Source: Chara braunii
Taxonomy: Eukaryota > Streptophyta > Charophyceae > Charales > Characeae
NCBI GenBank assembly: GCA_003427395.1
Contig: BFEA01000559.1
Span: 162,113-191,843 of the forward strand
DNA length: 29,731 bases
Direction: 5' to 3'
The position numbers and the translations under genes are program-made. Position 1 is the stretch's first letter. Each line of letters opens with the position of its first letter. Below the pieces are notes generated by a model. That model worked only from the letters and a program-made list of their open reading frames with translations. It was not told the DNA's origin and did no database searches. Positions 19,140 through 29,412 of this stretch are shown here, piece after piece.

Positions 19140-19299
19140 GCATAAAGATCCTCCAATAGCCCACCACCCCTAGAAATTGTCTAACCTCCGTGATTGATTT
19201 TAGTGGTGATGGCCAGATCATCAATTTCTCTAGCTTCGCGGGATCGGGCCTCCGCCCATCCTTATCGGAAATAAAACCCAATATCTTGATTGACGACAC
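19140..19299 (-). pseudogene. pol: Ty3 reverse transcriptase fragment
   Basis: The minus strand encodes about 53 residues of the RT palm-to-thumb transition: SIKILGFISDKDG, then RRPDPAKLEKL, then TEVRQFLGVVGYWRIFM. This matches the family pattern LG-h-S-G, PDP-K, V-FLG-Y-R-F. It starts abruptly at 19299, where the plus-strand pol segment begins, and ends at the left arm near 19140. RNase H should follow in an intact element; here the arm follows instead. Confidence 0.85.
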
Positions 19300-20888
19300 T
19301 CCTCGACCCTACTATCGCTAGGTGGATGATCCATATCAGGCTCTACGATTATAGGGTCGAAAGAATCTCCGGGGCCAAAAATCAGGTCGCGGACGGGTTG
19401 TCCCGACTCCCCATCCGGGTAGAGGATTATACAAAATTGGAGGAAGTGACCCTATCCATGGCCAAGGACGAGATAGTCCAAGTCGCCGTTAATAGGGCGC
19501 ACGTGGCAGTAACCGCTCGAAAGGAAGAAGTCCCTAGGACGTTCATCGCTAACCTGTACGACAGGAAGTACCGCGCTATACAATTGTACTTAGCGGGTAG
19601 GGAAGGAGGCATGGAGGCGGTCGAGAGGGAGGCACTCGGGTATTGCCTACGAGGGGGCCACCTCTTTAAGAGGCCCACCAAGTTTGCGATCCCCATGAAG
19701 GTCCTCTGCGATCCGGAGGAAAGAAAGGCAGTAATAGAAGAATTACACGATGGGGTCGTCGGCGGACACCGAGGGGTAAAAGGAACATTTCCCAAAGTTT
19801 GGCGACTTTATTGGTGGGATGGGCAATACGGAGAAGTCGAGAAGTATTGTTCAACCTGTGAAGCCTGTCAGAAGAGGGCTACAGTCCGGTACAAGGAGCC
19901 CCTAGTTCCGTCTCTTCCCACCGTGCCAGGCGCGAAGGTTCATATAGACTTAGTCACCATGCCCAAGGGAGTCGATGGGCTCAGATTCATAATCAATGCC
20001 CGCGACGACCTCACTGGTTTTGTGAAAGCCAAGGCCATCAGAAAGAAGACGACCGAGGAGGTGAGTTATTTTCTCATAGAATATATCACAAGGTACGGGT
20101 GTGTCGGGAAGATAGTCATGGATAGGGGGTCCGAGTTCCTAAGTCAGAAGGTCAAGATGACATTAGAGAAGGTCGGAATTAAGGCGGCCTACACGACCGC
20201 CTACCACCCCCAAAGCAACGTTCCGGTCGAAAGGGGACACCAAACGCTTGTAGACGCCTTAGCGAAATGGTGCAAAGGGCGTGCGGAACAGTGACCAAAG
20301 TATCTGCGCTATGCAGTTTGGACGGACAACATCACTGTCAAATTAAGTACGGGGTATCCCCCTTACACCCTTTGGTTCGGTAGACATTGCCCCCTACCCA
20401 TCGAGTTCCATGTCGATACTTGGATGAGTGTCTCGTGGAAGACCAGCATGACAAGGGGCGAATTGTTGGAAGCAAGAATACAACAAATAGTTGAAAACCT
20501 TAACGTAGGACTTGCCGAGGCGGGAGAAAACATCGAGAAGGAGAGAATGAAGGGGAAAGAAAGGTGGGACAAAAACCTGCGGGTCCGACAAAAGCTGATA
20601 GGAACTAGTGACCTCGTCCTGATGTACGACTCGTTACTAGAGAAAACTTGGAGCAGGAAGCTAGCCAACCGGTGGATGGGGTCATACCGAGTCTTAAAGA
20701 GATTGGATGGAGGAGCGTACCTTCTCGCCAAATTGGACAGGACTAGGTTGTGGTCCCCTATCGCGGGGACCCGCCTCAAACTTTTCCGATGCACAGGGAG
20801 CCTTAGAGGGGAACCGAAAGGAAAGGACAAGGAAGCAGTCGACGCGGAAGTGACCGTCACTCGCGAGAAAGGGGAGAAAGGTTTTTAG
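19290..20888 (+). pseudogene. pol: Ty3 Pol: RNase H end plus integrase
   Basis: A single frame of 533 codons broken only by TGA at 20292-20294. It opens with the end of RNase H (DPTIARWM; NQVADGLSR at about 31-39). The integrase zinc-binding HHCC site follows: H153, H160, C187 and C190. The catalytic triad is intact: D220 in HID, D278 in VMDRG and E314 in VPVERG, with exactly 35 residues between D278 and E314. TGA stands where Trp is expected in the sequence before PKYLRYAVWTDN. After it come the integrase C-terminal region and a GPY/F-like module (NRWMGSYRVLKRL, Ser for Pro). Integrase would insert element cDNA into the genome. There is no RT or protease in front on this strand, and neighbouring pol pieces lie on the other strand. 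Upstream the frame closes at TGA 19287. Confidence 0.93.
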
Positions 20889-21260
20889 GCAGTGCAATAC
20901 TTCGAGCACTTCTTTCTTGAACTGGCTATAGTTCCTTTCGGCGGGATTCAAGGTCCGACTCTCAAACCGAAGGAGTCTTTCTTTTCCGTCCTGATCTTTT
21001 TGTGACTGAAGTCTACCTACGGAACAGGGCCCCGCGTCCGTAGAGACTATAAACGAGCGGTTCCCCTCGTCCTCGAAGAAAGGAATACCTAGGACTTGCC
21101 CTCCTTCGCGAAACTTCTCTTTGAGGGTTTCAATGGCCGCAGCCTGCTCCTCTCCCCAGACCCAACAGCCTGTTGGCTTTCCAATCGACCGAAGTGGTTC
21201 GACTGGAAAAAGTGCGACACCGTTGGGACACGAAAGATGGCGGGGCATGCATTGGGGCGG
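20881..21260 (-). pseudogene. pol: Ty3 RT thumb / RNase H fragment
   Basis: The minus strand reads VEPLRSIGKPTGCWVWGEEQ, then ETLKEKFREGGQVLGIPFF, then FIVSTDAGPCSVGRLQSQ, SRTLNPAERNYSQFKKEV and LEVLHCLKT. This is the RT connection and the first half of RNase H: the catalytic Asp of TDA is present, then the SR-L-N-AE-NYS-KE signature. In order it belongs between the piece at 19299-19140 and the plus-strand piece starting 19290, but it lies on the opposite strand from the latter. Sequence upstream of VEPLRS (21261-21356) no longer looks like RT. Confidence 0.87.
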
Positions 21261-21356
21261 GCCGTGGACTGCAAGGGTCGGTCGCACGAAGCCCTTCCCC
21301 CACTGCAGTCTTAAGAGTCCTATTTCAGTACCTGTTGTCGCCGCCGAGGGCCGTGC

Positions 21357-21394
21357 CTGTCTCTTATACACATCTAGATGTGTATAAGAGACAG
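21357..21394. other. Nextera transposase adapter (artefact)
   Basis: CTGTCTCTTATACACATCT (21357-21375) is followed directly by AGATGTGTATAAGAGACAG (21376-21394): two Tn5 mosaic ends head to head. This is the junction adapter of Nextera mate-pair libraries, not genomic DNA. It also yields the well-known contaminant peptide SYTHLDVYKRQ in one frame. The two sides were joined by library circularisation or a chimeric read. Confidence 0.98.
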
Positions 21395-21698
21395 ACCGGG
21401 CAGCGACCGACCGGGGATAGCAGGGGAAAGGCTGATCGGACCGTGCGGCGTCTGATCCTTCCCAAGATCTCCCTCAGGGCCGGTCGGAGCAGCTGGGGAA
21501 GCCGCTGCGCTGGGGCACTAGCGGGCCGAGTGAGAGATAACGGGACGTGACCGGCAGAGCCGGGCGGTAGTGTGAGGGGCGAGGGTAAGGAGGAGCTACG
21601 GGGCACCTGGAATCGTCGGGTAATGAGCCAGACCATTGCGGCTGGCCGGCCAGCGCTGCGCAGCAGCGGACAGAGAGATAGCGCAGCGGGCTGATCGG
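21395..21698. other. G+C-rich segment beside adapter
   Basis: About 300 bases without recognised coding. It has no counterpart beside the left arm, so it is specific to this side of the artificial junction. Confidence 0.5.
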
Positions 21699-23014
21699 GC
21701 GCTGAAGCGAAGGCAGTAAGGGGGGAGCGGGTGAATCGGGACGGGAATGTGCGCCGGGTACGGAGGGAGTTGGAGATGGTGGGAGACGAAGGCGGAGAGA
21801 GGGAAAGCAAACCGTAGCCCCCCCGTTCCTTTATGGAATCAGGCAGGCGAAAGGGCGAGTTTGGGGTTTTTGCCCCAGGCGAGAGCAATAATGAGGCTAG
21901 TTTTGGAAGAAGATTAGTGTAGGAAGAGGTAGAGAAGAAATGGGGTGTGTGGAGTTATGGTGGATGGCAGGAGTGGTGTGCGAAAAAGGGGATAACTTCC
22001 CCGTTTCTTGATGAAAACGGGTGGAGGAAGGTGTAAACTCGGGGTTTTGGGGCAGCGCAAGTATGATGGCAAGGTTAGTTTTGGCTTTAGGTTAGTAGAT
22101 AGAGTGTTAGTAGAGGGTTGAGCTGCGCAAAGCTGTCAGAGTAGGAAGGGACATGGCCGGGCGGAAAAAACATGACTCGACCGCTTACTCGACGAAAACG
22201 GGCGCGGGAAATCGCTGAGCAGAAGTTTTGGGAAGCTGGCAGATGAGCAGCGGGGACTGGGTCTAACAAAGGAGTAACGCATTTGCCAGCCCGACTATTA
22301 GATGTTGCGCCCGGGAGTGGCTTGAAAACGTAATGAATCCTTCCGCTTCTTAGCAAAAGATTCATTTGTATGTTTTTATTCTATAAAGGGCGTAGTGCGG
22401 GGCGAACTGCGGCTGGAGGCTTACCTGTTGGCTGGAGGGCTTGAGCGGGAGACTCAGTCGACCTCCCTCCTCTCAAGGATCAGTGTAGTAAATTGCTTCT
22501 TCTGTCTCTGCGCACATGCCTGGGAAGCAGCGTATATTTCCATGTTCCAGTTGAAGAATCATTCCGACTCTGCTCGTTCTACCGTATAGAGAGAGAGAGG
22601 GAGAGGGTTGGGTACTTAGTCGTCGGCAGAGGTATTGGTCGCCCGTAGGTTGAAGGAGCAGCAGTTCGATTGGCGCAGGAACCACGGAAGGTGGAAGAGG
22701 CTGGCAAGTAGTGGGCGAGTCAGGCTGATTGTACCCTCCTCGATTCAGGCGAAAGATTCGTTCGAGTTTGGCCGTCCTATCGGTGGCAGCAGAGTGGATT
22801 TAGTCGAAGGGTTGGAAGCTTACCGGTTGATTCATTGTCGTTCGTGAGTTGTCGTGATCAGAGTACCGCCGTCATTTTTGCTCAGCCTTGTATCTGCTAT
22901 CGTGGTTAACGTCGGGACCTCGCTGCTCAACATGTTGGTGTATCTGGGTTCAATCCAGTGGAAGATGTACTGGTTTCTGCTCAGTTCATCCCCAGAGGTA
23001 GCAAGGGGGTAGCT

Positions 23015-23066
<52 letters not shown>

Positions 23067-23250
23067 CGGCCTACCTGTTGGCAGGTACGCTGCCTACTTC
23101 ACGGAGCAAGGTGGCCAGGCAATCGAACTTCGAGCCTGGAGATTTGCCTGCAGGTCGTACGTCGCTGTTCCGTTGGAACAGAGAAGCAAGGGAACATGCG
23201 CAAACCTAAAGGCTTGCCTGCTGACTGCTGGGCGGCCGAAGCTTGAGCCG
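21699..23250. repeat. inverted repeat, right arm (~1.55 kb)
   Basis: Reverse complement of the left arm at 17448-19124. It starts GCGCTGAAGCGAAGGCAG and ends near GAAGCTTGAGCCG. It carries the same (GA)n tract (about 22587-22604). The 92-codon frame at 22087-22365 (minus) has the same length as 18458-18736, with 16 replacements. The frame at 22635-22847 (plus) matches the minus-strand frame in the left arm. About 10 % divergence means these are two separate copies and not one locus folded by assembly. Confidence 0.88.
23015..23066. repeat. 52-nt poly(G) tract
   Basis: Fifty-two consecutive G bases. The true length is uncertain because such runs are hard to sequence. It lies where the left arm has its N-gap. 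Confidence 0.95.
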
Positions 23251-24359
23251 AAGGCTTAATCTGTCACTAAGTGGTGAATGAAATAATTATATCTCAGGAT
23301 TAAATATTATTCTAATAAACAACCATACCAATCAAACCCCCATATCACGCTCCCTGAATGTTATAAGCTTATTCCTGCTAATTAGTCGGTTTTTAACTGC
23401 TCGGATAACTAGACATAGTATCGCCCACTTTTATTTTATTTACCTACTCATATCATCTCACATTAAGTTTATAATTGGTTTTCTAAAGTCTCATTACCAT
23501 ACATATCCAAGTTTCTCCATCTGAAAATTATATCGAAAAATCGAGGTTTTTTGTAATGAACATAATATACGTTAATTCACCACCATCTAAACATACCTAT
23601 TGAGTATATGACTTTGCTACATTATAATGTTGAGAACTAGACGGTCATTATTTTGTGTAGATAGTTCTAATCCCATATGTTGCATGATGCAACCTTCAGA
23701 GTCAGACTATTTTCGAGAGACCGAGTCTATCATTAGGATCTATATCATATCGGTCTTAAGAATTTGATAATCTATTTAGATTTTGTTGCAATAATTAATA
23801 GGGTTAGTTCTATCTACAAACCATTAGTCATGAAGTATGACTTACGACTTCGCGAACTCACATGGTCTATAAGTAGTTAGTTTAACAACTATACACTTTC
23901 TAAGGTTCAGGAGGTATTTTTGACACTTACATACATTATTTTAACTCCTAGAGGGAATTATCAGTATGCTTCACCTTCCTTTTCCCTCATCTTAACAGCA
24001 TCATTTCTAGTTAATCGGAAGGGGTACCTTAATGACGATATATTAAGGAGATTCAACTCTTCTTATATTTTGTAATACTAACCTAGATATAAGATTCAAG
24101 CCTCATTAGAATTAGTGTTTCCGCCAGGCTAGCCCAAGACAAGCTACACCCGAACCTACTATAATTGTTTCAAACATTTTCCCTACATGGTGGTTAAGGG
24201 ATAATCTCCCATAGATTGTTGCGGCAAAATAAGAGTGTAAGCTCCATGCATAAGTAATTATGGTACGACTTACAAAACCTAGGGTGGATCATGTACGCAC
24301 GATGGTGGCGGGAACGCAAGGTGAGATAATTGAAGAAGCAGACTCTTCTCCCCTTCACT
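23251..24359. other. A+T-rich noncoding block
   Basis: About 1.1 kb with stops in all frames and no repeat that I can define. Composition changes sharply from the G+C-richer arm. Nothing recognised. Confidence 0.5.
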
Positions 24360-24797
24360 ACGACTGTCGATCCGGTAAAGAGTATGGTAACTCACACATG
24401 AGTACCTTATTTAGTTCACAAGTTAGTATCAGATACCTCTGCTCGTCACGACGACAGTCGATCCGACGGATGGTAAGGTAACTCAAATATGAGTTAATTC
24501 ATAGGTTAGTGTCAGACACCTCTGCCCATCACGACGGCAATCGATCCGGTAAAAAATACCTTATTTAGCTCATTAGTTATTGTCAAATACCTCTTCCCGT
24601 CACGACAACAGTCGCTACACTAGAGAGTACCTATTTAGTTCATAAGTTATTGTTAGATACCTCTTCCCGTCAAGACGACAGTCGTTACGGTAGAGAGTAC
24701 CTATTTTTTGTTCATAAGTTCTTGTTAGATACCTCTTCCCATCACGACGACAGTCGATCCGGTAGAGAGTACCTATTTTAGTTCATTAGTTATTGTT
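24360..24797. repeat. six tandem 70-87-bp units with GGTA/TACC hairpin
   Basis: Units begin near 24360, 24447, 24530, 24601, 24671 and 24743 with a CACGACGACAGTCGATCC-like word. A hairpin and a TTAGTTCATAAGTTATTG-like word follow. The hairpin stem GGTA/TACC holds different inserts: ACTCACACATGAG in unit 1, AAAAA in unit 3 and GAGAG in units 5 and 6. Unit 2 keeps AACTCA/TGAGTT, and unit 4 is eroded. Units with the long insert are 83-87 bp; the others are 70-72. Confidence 0.85.
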
Positions 24798-25387
24798 ACG
24801 GTCAAGTATTTGTAATGAGGTAGGATGAATATGGGAGGAGTATAATCTTATCATTGGATGGATACAAGAAAGCAACTCAAACACGGTAATGAGCGGTATA
24901 GTATTCCATGTAAAAAATACTAGGTCATTTTATCAGGGGAGATTCTATGCATGCGCTAGTGACTCTGATAACGTACAACCCTATACCATTTTCCTTTGTT
25001 CTCCCTTTCTCTTCTTCCTCCTTCAATCTTTCTCCTCCTCTGTGAAGTTAATAAGCCTATTTAGATAATTTCTATTGTCGCCTTTCTCTTATTTTCTATT
25101 TTCGCGTCTTGGCAGCACAGCTCACGAATTTTTATGCAAAACAACATTTGTAAGCTTACGGTTAATAGGAGCTTAATAAGTAAGGGTCATAATGGCGTGA
25201 TACATATGTTAACACATCATGCCTATGCGATTGAAGAATATGATGATGCGCACACTGCTAGGCGGGAGCTGTATAGGGGTGAGATAGTACGGAAATGATC
25301 GGGCTATTGAGTATGATTATCGATTGAGCATGAACATAAATAAAGTTAAATTCAGTTAACTATCCCAGCTCAGGTTCGAGTTTGTAA
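24798..25387. other. A+T-rich noncoding spacer
   Basis: No coding frame and no defined repeat; a CTTC/CTCC-rich patch lies at about 24990-25040. Nothing else recognised. Confidence 0.45.
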
Positions 25388-26159
25388 TAGGATAACCCCA
25401 CGGGAGTTATCCTACTACTACCCGAATGACTGCGAATACCACTCCTTTGATCAAGTGATAGGACGACCCCACGAGAGCCTCCCATAACCTGATTCAATGT
25501 TAAACAGATAGATCGTTAGTAATTACTTATGCCATCCATCAGTCATACCCAAAAAAGTAGTAGGGTTACCCACATGAGAGTATTCGTCTACTGTTCAAAC
25601 ACAACCTCCTCATTCCTTCCCTCGTTAGTTGATCCCCAAATCAAACAAGTATTAGGATAACCCTCTAAGGAGCCATCCTACTACCAGTTTGATCTGTAGG
25701 AGATCAATCAAAACAACTCTTGGTCGAGTTGCCCTCACAATTCACCTACTTGGCCTATGCATCGTAAATGAGCAAAAGGTATGTCGACTCCTACGGGAGA
25801 TCGGACAGATCGTTCCAAACTTAGAAGTTAGTATACTCACCCCGGAGTACTCAATTCCCTTCCCAGTCTGGCTCGGTCGGTGATAGGAGAGCCCCACGTG
25901 AGCCTCCTACTACCTTTTGTTTCTGTTAGTCGTTGAAGGCATGTACCCCACGGGAGTACCATATTAACTTTTAGATCTAGTTTCATAAAGTAACAGAAAC
26001 AACGCACGACATCTTCCCGCTACCAATTCCGAAGTCAGACAGACACTTCACCAGATCATTACCTAGCGAATGGCAGGGTAACTCTCACGGGAGTATCCCA
26101 TCATTTACCTCAGTCAGTTCATGCAAGCAACGTGACGACTCCACGGGAGTCTCCATCAC
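25388..26159. repeat. dispersed covarying hairpins, ACTCC/GGAGT core
   Basis: Eight related stem-loops at 25388-25414, 25459-25486, 25557-25593, 25653-25680, 25884-25909, 25941-25962, 26076-26100 and 26132-26159. The centre is usually CC-ACG-GG or similar with GGAGT on the right. Outer arms vary: TAGGATAAC/GTTATCCTA, TAGGAG/CTCCTA, GTAC-type, GGGTA/TATCCC-type and GTGA/TCAC. Most keep pairing, while 25459 and 25557 are partly eroded. No coding. Confidence 0.75.
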
Positions 26160-26567
26160 ACATGGAACAAAGGTTGGTCATAAACCTATAACTTACACCT
26201 GGCTAAGAAGATACAGACAAGGAAAGTAGTACGAAAGCAAAGTTCACTTAAGTCAGTATACATTAGCTAAAATAGATGGAACAGTCAGTCACGCGTCTAT
26301 CCCTCCTCGACTCTTTGAGAATTTATGAGAGTCAATTAAAGTCATTAACCTCTTAACAACTTAAATTGACAGACGCGTCTACAAAAACAAATAATCCGAG
26401 TATGTAAACAGAAGGAAGGATCCAGCATACACAGACACCTCCCTCAAATCGTTAACCTAACTTCTACCTACTATGTGAGAGTATTACATTCACTAGTTGT
26501 ATCTTTGACATAAAGTCCTAACTATCCTATACCCTAGTCCGCTCTCTAAGAATGTTCGTAGGCAGTT

Positions 26568-26613
26568 GAAGTTCCGAACAATGCGATTATGTCCGCATTG
26601 TTGGTGTGACTTC
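26568..26613. other. two-part hairpin
   Basis: AACAATGCG (26577-26585) pairs perfectly with CGCATTGTT (26594-26602) around an 8-base loop. GAAGT (26568) also pairs with ACTTC (to 26613) beyond an internal loop. Confidence 0.75.
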
Positions 26614-26776
26614 ACACTCCAGCATATAATATTATGAGTGTCTGGTCAACGGTAATTCAACTCACGTGTCACAAGCTATATTATATTAACTAAAGGTTGT
26701 CGTTTTGCCGTGATCGTCGTCTAACCAAACCCGAGTTCGTTCACTGAGGACCTCAACTGGAAAGCGAGATCCTCGA

Positions 26777-26794
26777 CAACGGGTTAACCCGTTG
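26777..26794. other. 18-bp perfect palindrome
   Basis: CAACGGGTTAACCCGTTG reads the same on both strands. It could be a dimeric-factor site or a relic of a hairpin element; no function can be assigned. Confidence 0.85.
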
Positions 26795-27520
26795 CCGGTG
26801 GGCATTAACGATAATCATGCTAACAATTAAATTAAACGTTGTCGTCCAGCGAGGACTTCAATTTACCAAACCCAGGTCCGTTCGCAAAGAACCCCGACAG
26901 GCAACCGAAGGTCCCTGGCAGGCAACCAAAGGTCCCTGGCAACTGCGCGAAATGTCTGAGTCGAGGCTCAGGTAAGCATAAGCAAATGCGAGTTGAGTGA
27001 ATAGCACGTGGTTGGTCGTCTTACTGACCTGCAAACAAGTGTCAATCACATTACACAATCCTAGCAGAGTCAACCATTCATTCACTCTCACACACATTCC
27101 ACTTACACTTTCAAACCCCTTAGCCAGGCATTCCCTTCTCGACTCAGTTATTCAAGGACCTCTTTGATCAAACTTAGATCCTTCAGATGCTGACCCGAAA
27201 ATCAGAAATGTCATTCATTGTAGAGGTAGATGCAAAGTGTGGGTGTAGAGGGTGAGTGAAGGTTGAGTTGATAAAACAACCTGTTACCATAAGGCAACAG
27301 CATGCAGTCTTGCATAGACTCATAATGAGTCTTCTCGAGTAAGATGACCTTCAATCACACACATGTCACAGGGTCTCAATACCTCCCTCACGATCGCTCT
27401 ACACGAATTTCAGCGATGTGAGCTTCAATTTTATCGATGAACTATAATATAGACCGATCAAATGTACGTATGAAGTAAGAAGACTCCGATAAAAGCCTTC
27501 ATCTCATACTTCCTCAAGCA

Positions 27521-27706
27521 GTAGGATAACTCAGACATGAGTATCCTACCACTTGTTTTTAGTCTAACTGGCTCACACTTAGACAGACCATGGGATGACC
27601 CGCACAGGAGTACCCCATCTTCAGTCTGTCAATCTAACTATCTAAGATATGTACACATGTAGAGACGAGTAATAGGATGTTCCTCACCCTGGAGCCTCAT
27701 CCTGTC
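27521..27706. repeat. three ACTC/GAGT-core hairpins, copy 2
   Basis: Counterparts of 12431-12604. In the second hairpin the T-G wobble of copy 1 (CATGGG with CCCGTG) becomes a T-A pair, because the right arm is now CCCAT, although the outermost pair is lost. Confidence 0.7.
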
Positions 27707-27871
27707 ACCCGTCCTACATCTATACATCAATCTATCTGCACTCACACTTGCTCTAGGCCAGCGTGCGCGAACCCAGGCAGTGGCTCTAGGTAGGTATGGG
27801 GTTCACATGCACATATCTGATTGTGTCAACAATCAGACCAGAACAAACGTATAGGTAATGAAGTAAAAACA

Positions 27872-27937
<66 letters not shown>
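27872..27937. repeat. (TAA)n microsatellite, ~66 bp
   Basis: About 22 uninterrupted AAT/TAA triplets, at the same place in the repeat as 12770-12897. Confidence 0.98.
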
Positions 27938-27938
<1 letters not shown>

Positions 27939-28838
27939 TAAGTAATATGAGTAAGCGCGGTACACAGAGGACTAAGTTGCAATTAAACATGCAGAAGTCC
28001 AAATAGTCATGTAACTAGCGGAGCGCTGAAATGTACCAAGATTCCATTCAAATGAGAATGCCAACATTCAAACCCTTCAGGTTATATCCTTGCAGTATTC
28101 GATGCCGCTCTTTTCTACCTAGCTCGTTGAGGTCCGCCTATGGCTCCTATCGTCGTGTTGTGATGTTGTGCCTCACGCCACTCAACGCCTACGAGTGCGC
28201 CCCAGCCAGCGTTGGCGCATGCAGATACCTGCGCAGTGTTGCAGCAGCGCGTCCGCCTTGCTTATCTAAGCCATAATGTCTTGGAATGGCTGGCTCCCTC
28301 CCGATATGGGAGGTGCTGTTGCAGTTAGAATATTCGGGTTTGGTCGAGGAAGTAGTAAGTAGCTTCCGGTCGGGCCCCAGTGCCTGCGTCCAGGCCCATA
28401 TCTACAGATGATGGCCCGGTTCCTTTGCAGTTGGGCATACTCAGATTTACCTAGGCTCGGAACGTTGGAGGTGTCTGCATCGGCCTGCGGGGCGGATGTG
28501 TCGACAATGCCGCATTCTCAGGCGCTCGCGGTTACTTAGTGATGTGTTGGTCTCACAATGAGTGTGTGTGTGCCCAGGGCGTAACCATCCGGGGCTCTAA
28601 GCTTAACTGTGCAGCGTAATTGTTGCTTCTGGGGGAAGCCAGCAAAGGCTCACACTGCTTTGTAACCAACAGGCGTGCAACAACGGTCCGAGACCCACGT
28701 TAGAAGACGCTGCGACATGCCCCTCTTGTGGATACTCAGGCCCGCCTTCACTTAGGGCCGGCGCGGGGCTTGTTGAGGGCCGCTGCTCAGAACACGTGCA
28801 TATCTGATAAGGGCCCCGCGAGGGCTCATCCCTCACAG

Positions 28839-28863
28839 TAATAATAATAATAATAATAATAAT
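28839..28863. repeat. short (TAA)n tract, copy 2
   Basis: About eight triplets, nine bases before the ATG at 28873; equivalent to 13799-13821. Confidence 0.95.
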
Positions 28864-28872
28864 ATAAAAACA

Positions 28873-29293
28873 ATGCGCGTTGCACTCAAGGTTGACAGTC
28901 GGCGGAGACGAGGTAAGTTTCTTTATTTCCTTTCTCTCCGTCTTTCCCCCTCTTTTCTTTATCTGTCCCTTCCTTTGTGTTTGTCAGTTGGTCTGTATAT
29001 CTTTCTGACTGTTTATCTGTCTCTGTCTGTGTCTATCTGTGTCGGTTTGTCTGTTCGTTCGTATCTGTCAATTTTGTATGTTTATATGTCTGTTTGTCTA
29101 TATGCGCCTTTTGGTCTGTTTTTGTCTGTCTGTCTGTCTATATGCAGGTACCCAGACAACTGCAGGATCAAGGAGAAGTCAACAACTGTACACAATTCAA
29201 GCCCCCGGTTGTGAGTCAATCCGTACGACTGTGGGAGGGGACCTGAGACCAGTCCGCCTTGTCGTCCGCTGCATAAGGTTGGCCTCCGGGTGA
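28873..29293 (+). other. candidate two-exon ORF with intron, copy 2
   Basis: Exons 28873-28912 and 29148-29293 (40 and 146 bases, as in copy 1). GTAAGT donor at 28913, TATGCAG acceptor ending 29147, 235-base TCTG-rich intron. The joined frame begins MRVALKV and ends IRLASG. Since the intron length differs from copy 1 by four bases, the 61-codon frame survives only if it is spliced out. Confidence 0.35.
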
Positions 29294-29412
29294 TCAACAC
29301 TCAGTCTTATTATGCTGCCTTGACGCCGGCTTGACGCTGGCTGTGCGCTGGTACTACGGACAGCGCAGGACTGTGGCAGCATGTTGGTGTTATCTGTTAT
29401 GTGCGCCAGGCA

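Larger units (their letters stand above)
26160..26947. other. noncoding spacer with palindromes
   Basis: No coding frame. It contains a hairpin at 26568-26613, a perfect palindrome at 26777-26794, a 21-bp tandem duplication at about 26897-26939 (GGCAACC-AAAGGTCCCTG core), and a diverged repeat of an ACCAAACCC-GTTCG block at about 26725 and 26866. The ACGCGTCTA word occurs at about 26291 and 26374. Confidence 0.6.
26948..29412. repeat. 2.5-kb dispersed repeat, copy 2
   Basis: Second direct copy of 11861-14365 with the same order of parts. The (TAA)n run is about half as long (66 against 128 bp). Homology ends after TGTGCGCCAGGCA at 29412, inside the minisatellite that continues in copy 1; unrelated G+C-rich sequence takes over. 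There is no target-site duplication around either copy that I can see. Confidence 0.9.

Noticed and set aside
21173-21550. Plus-strand frame containing SYTHLDVYKRQ
   Set aside because: That peptide comes from the Nextera adapter; the frame is an artefact antisense to the RT/RNase H fragment.
22958-23209. 83-codon plus-strand frame with a poly-Gly run
   Set aside because: The Gly run is the poly(G) tract of uncertain length, so the frame across it is meaningless.
15524-26159. Regularly recurring short motifs as a CRISPR array
   Set aside because: Spacing is irregular, repeats are only 12-30 bases with variable arms, there are no cas genes, and the DNA is evidently eukaryotic.
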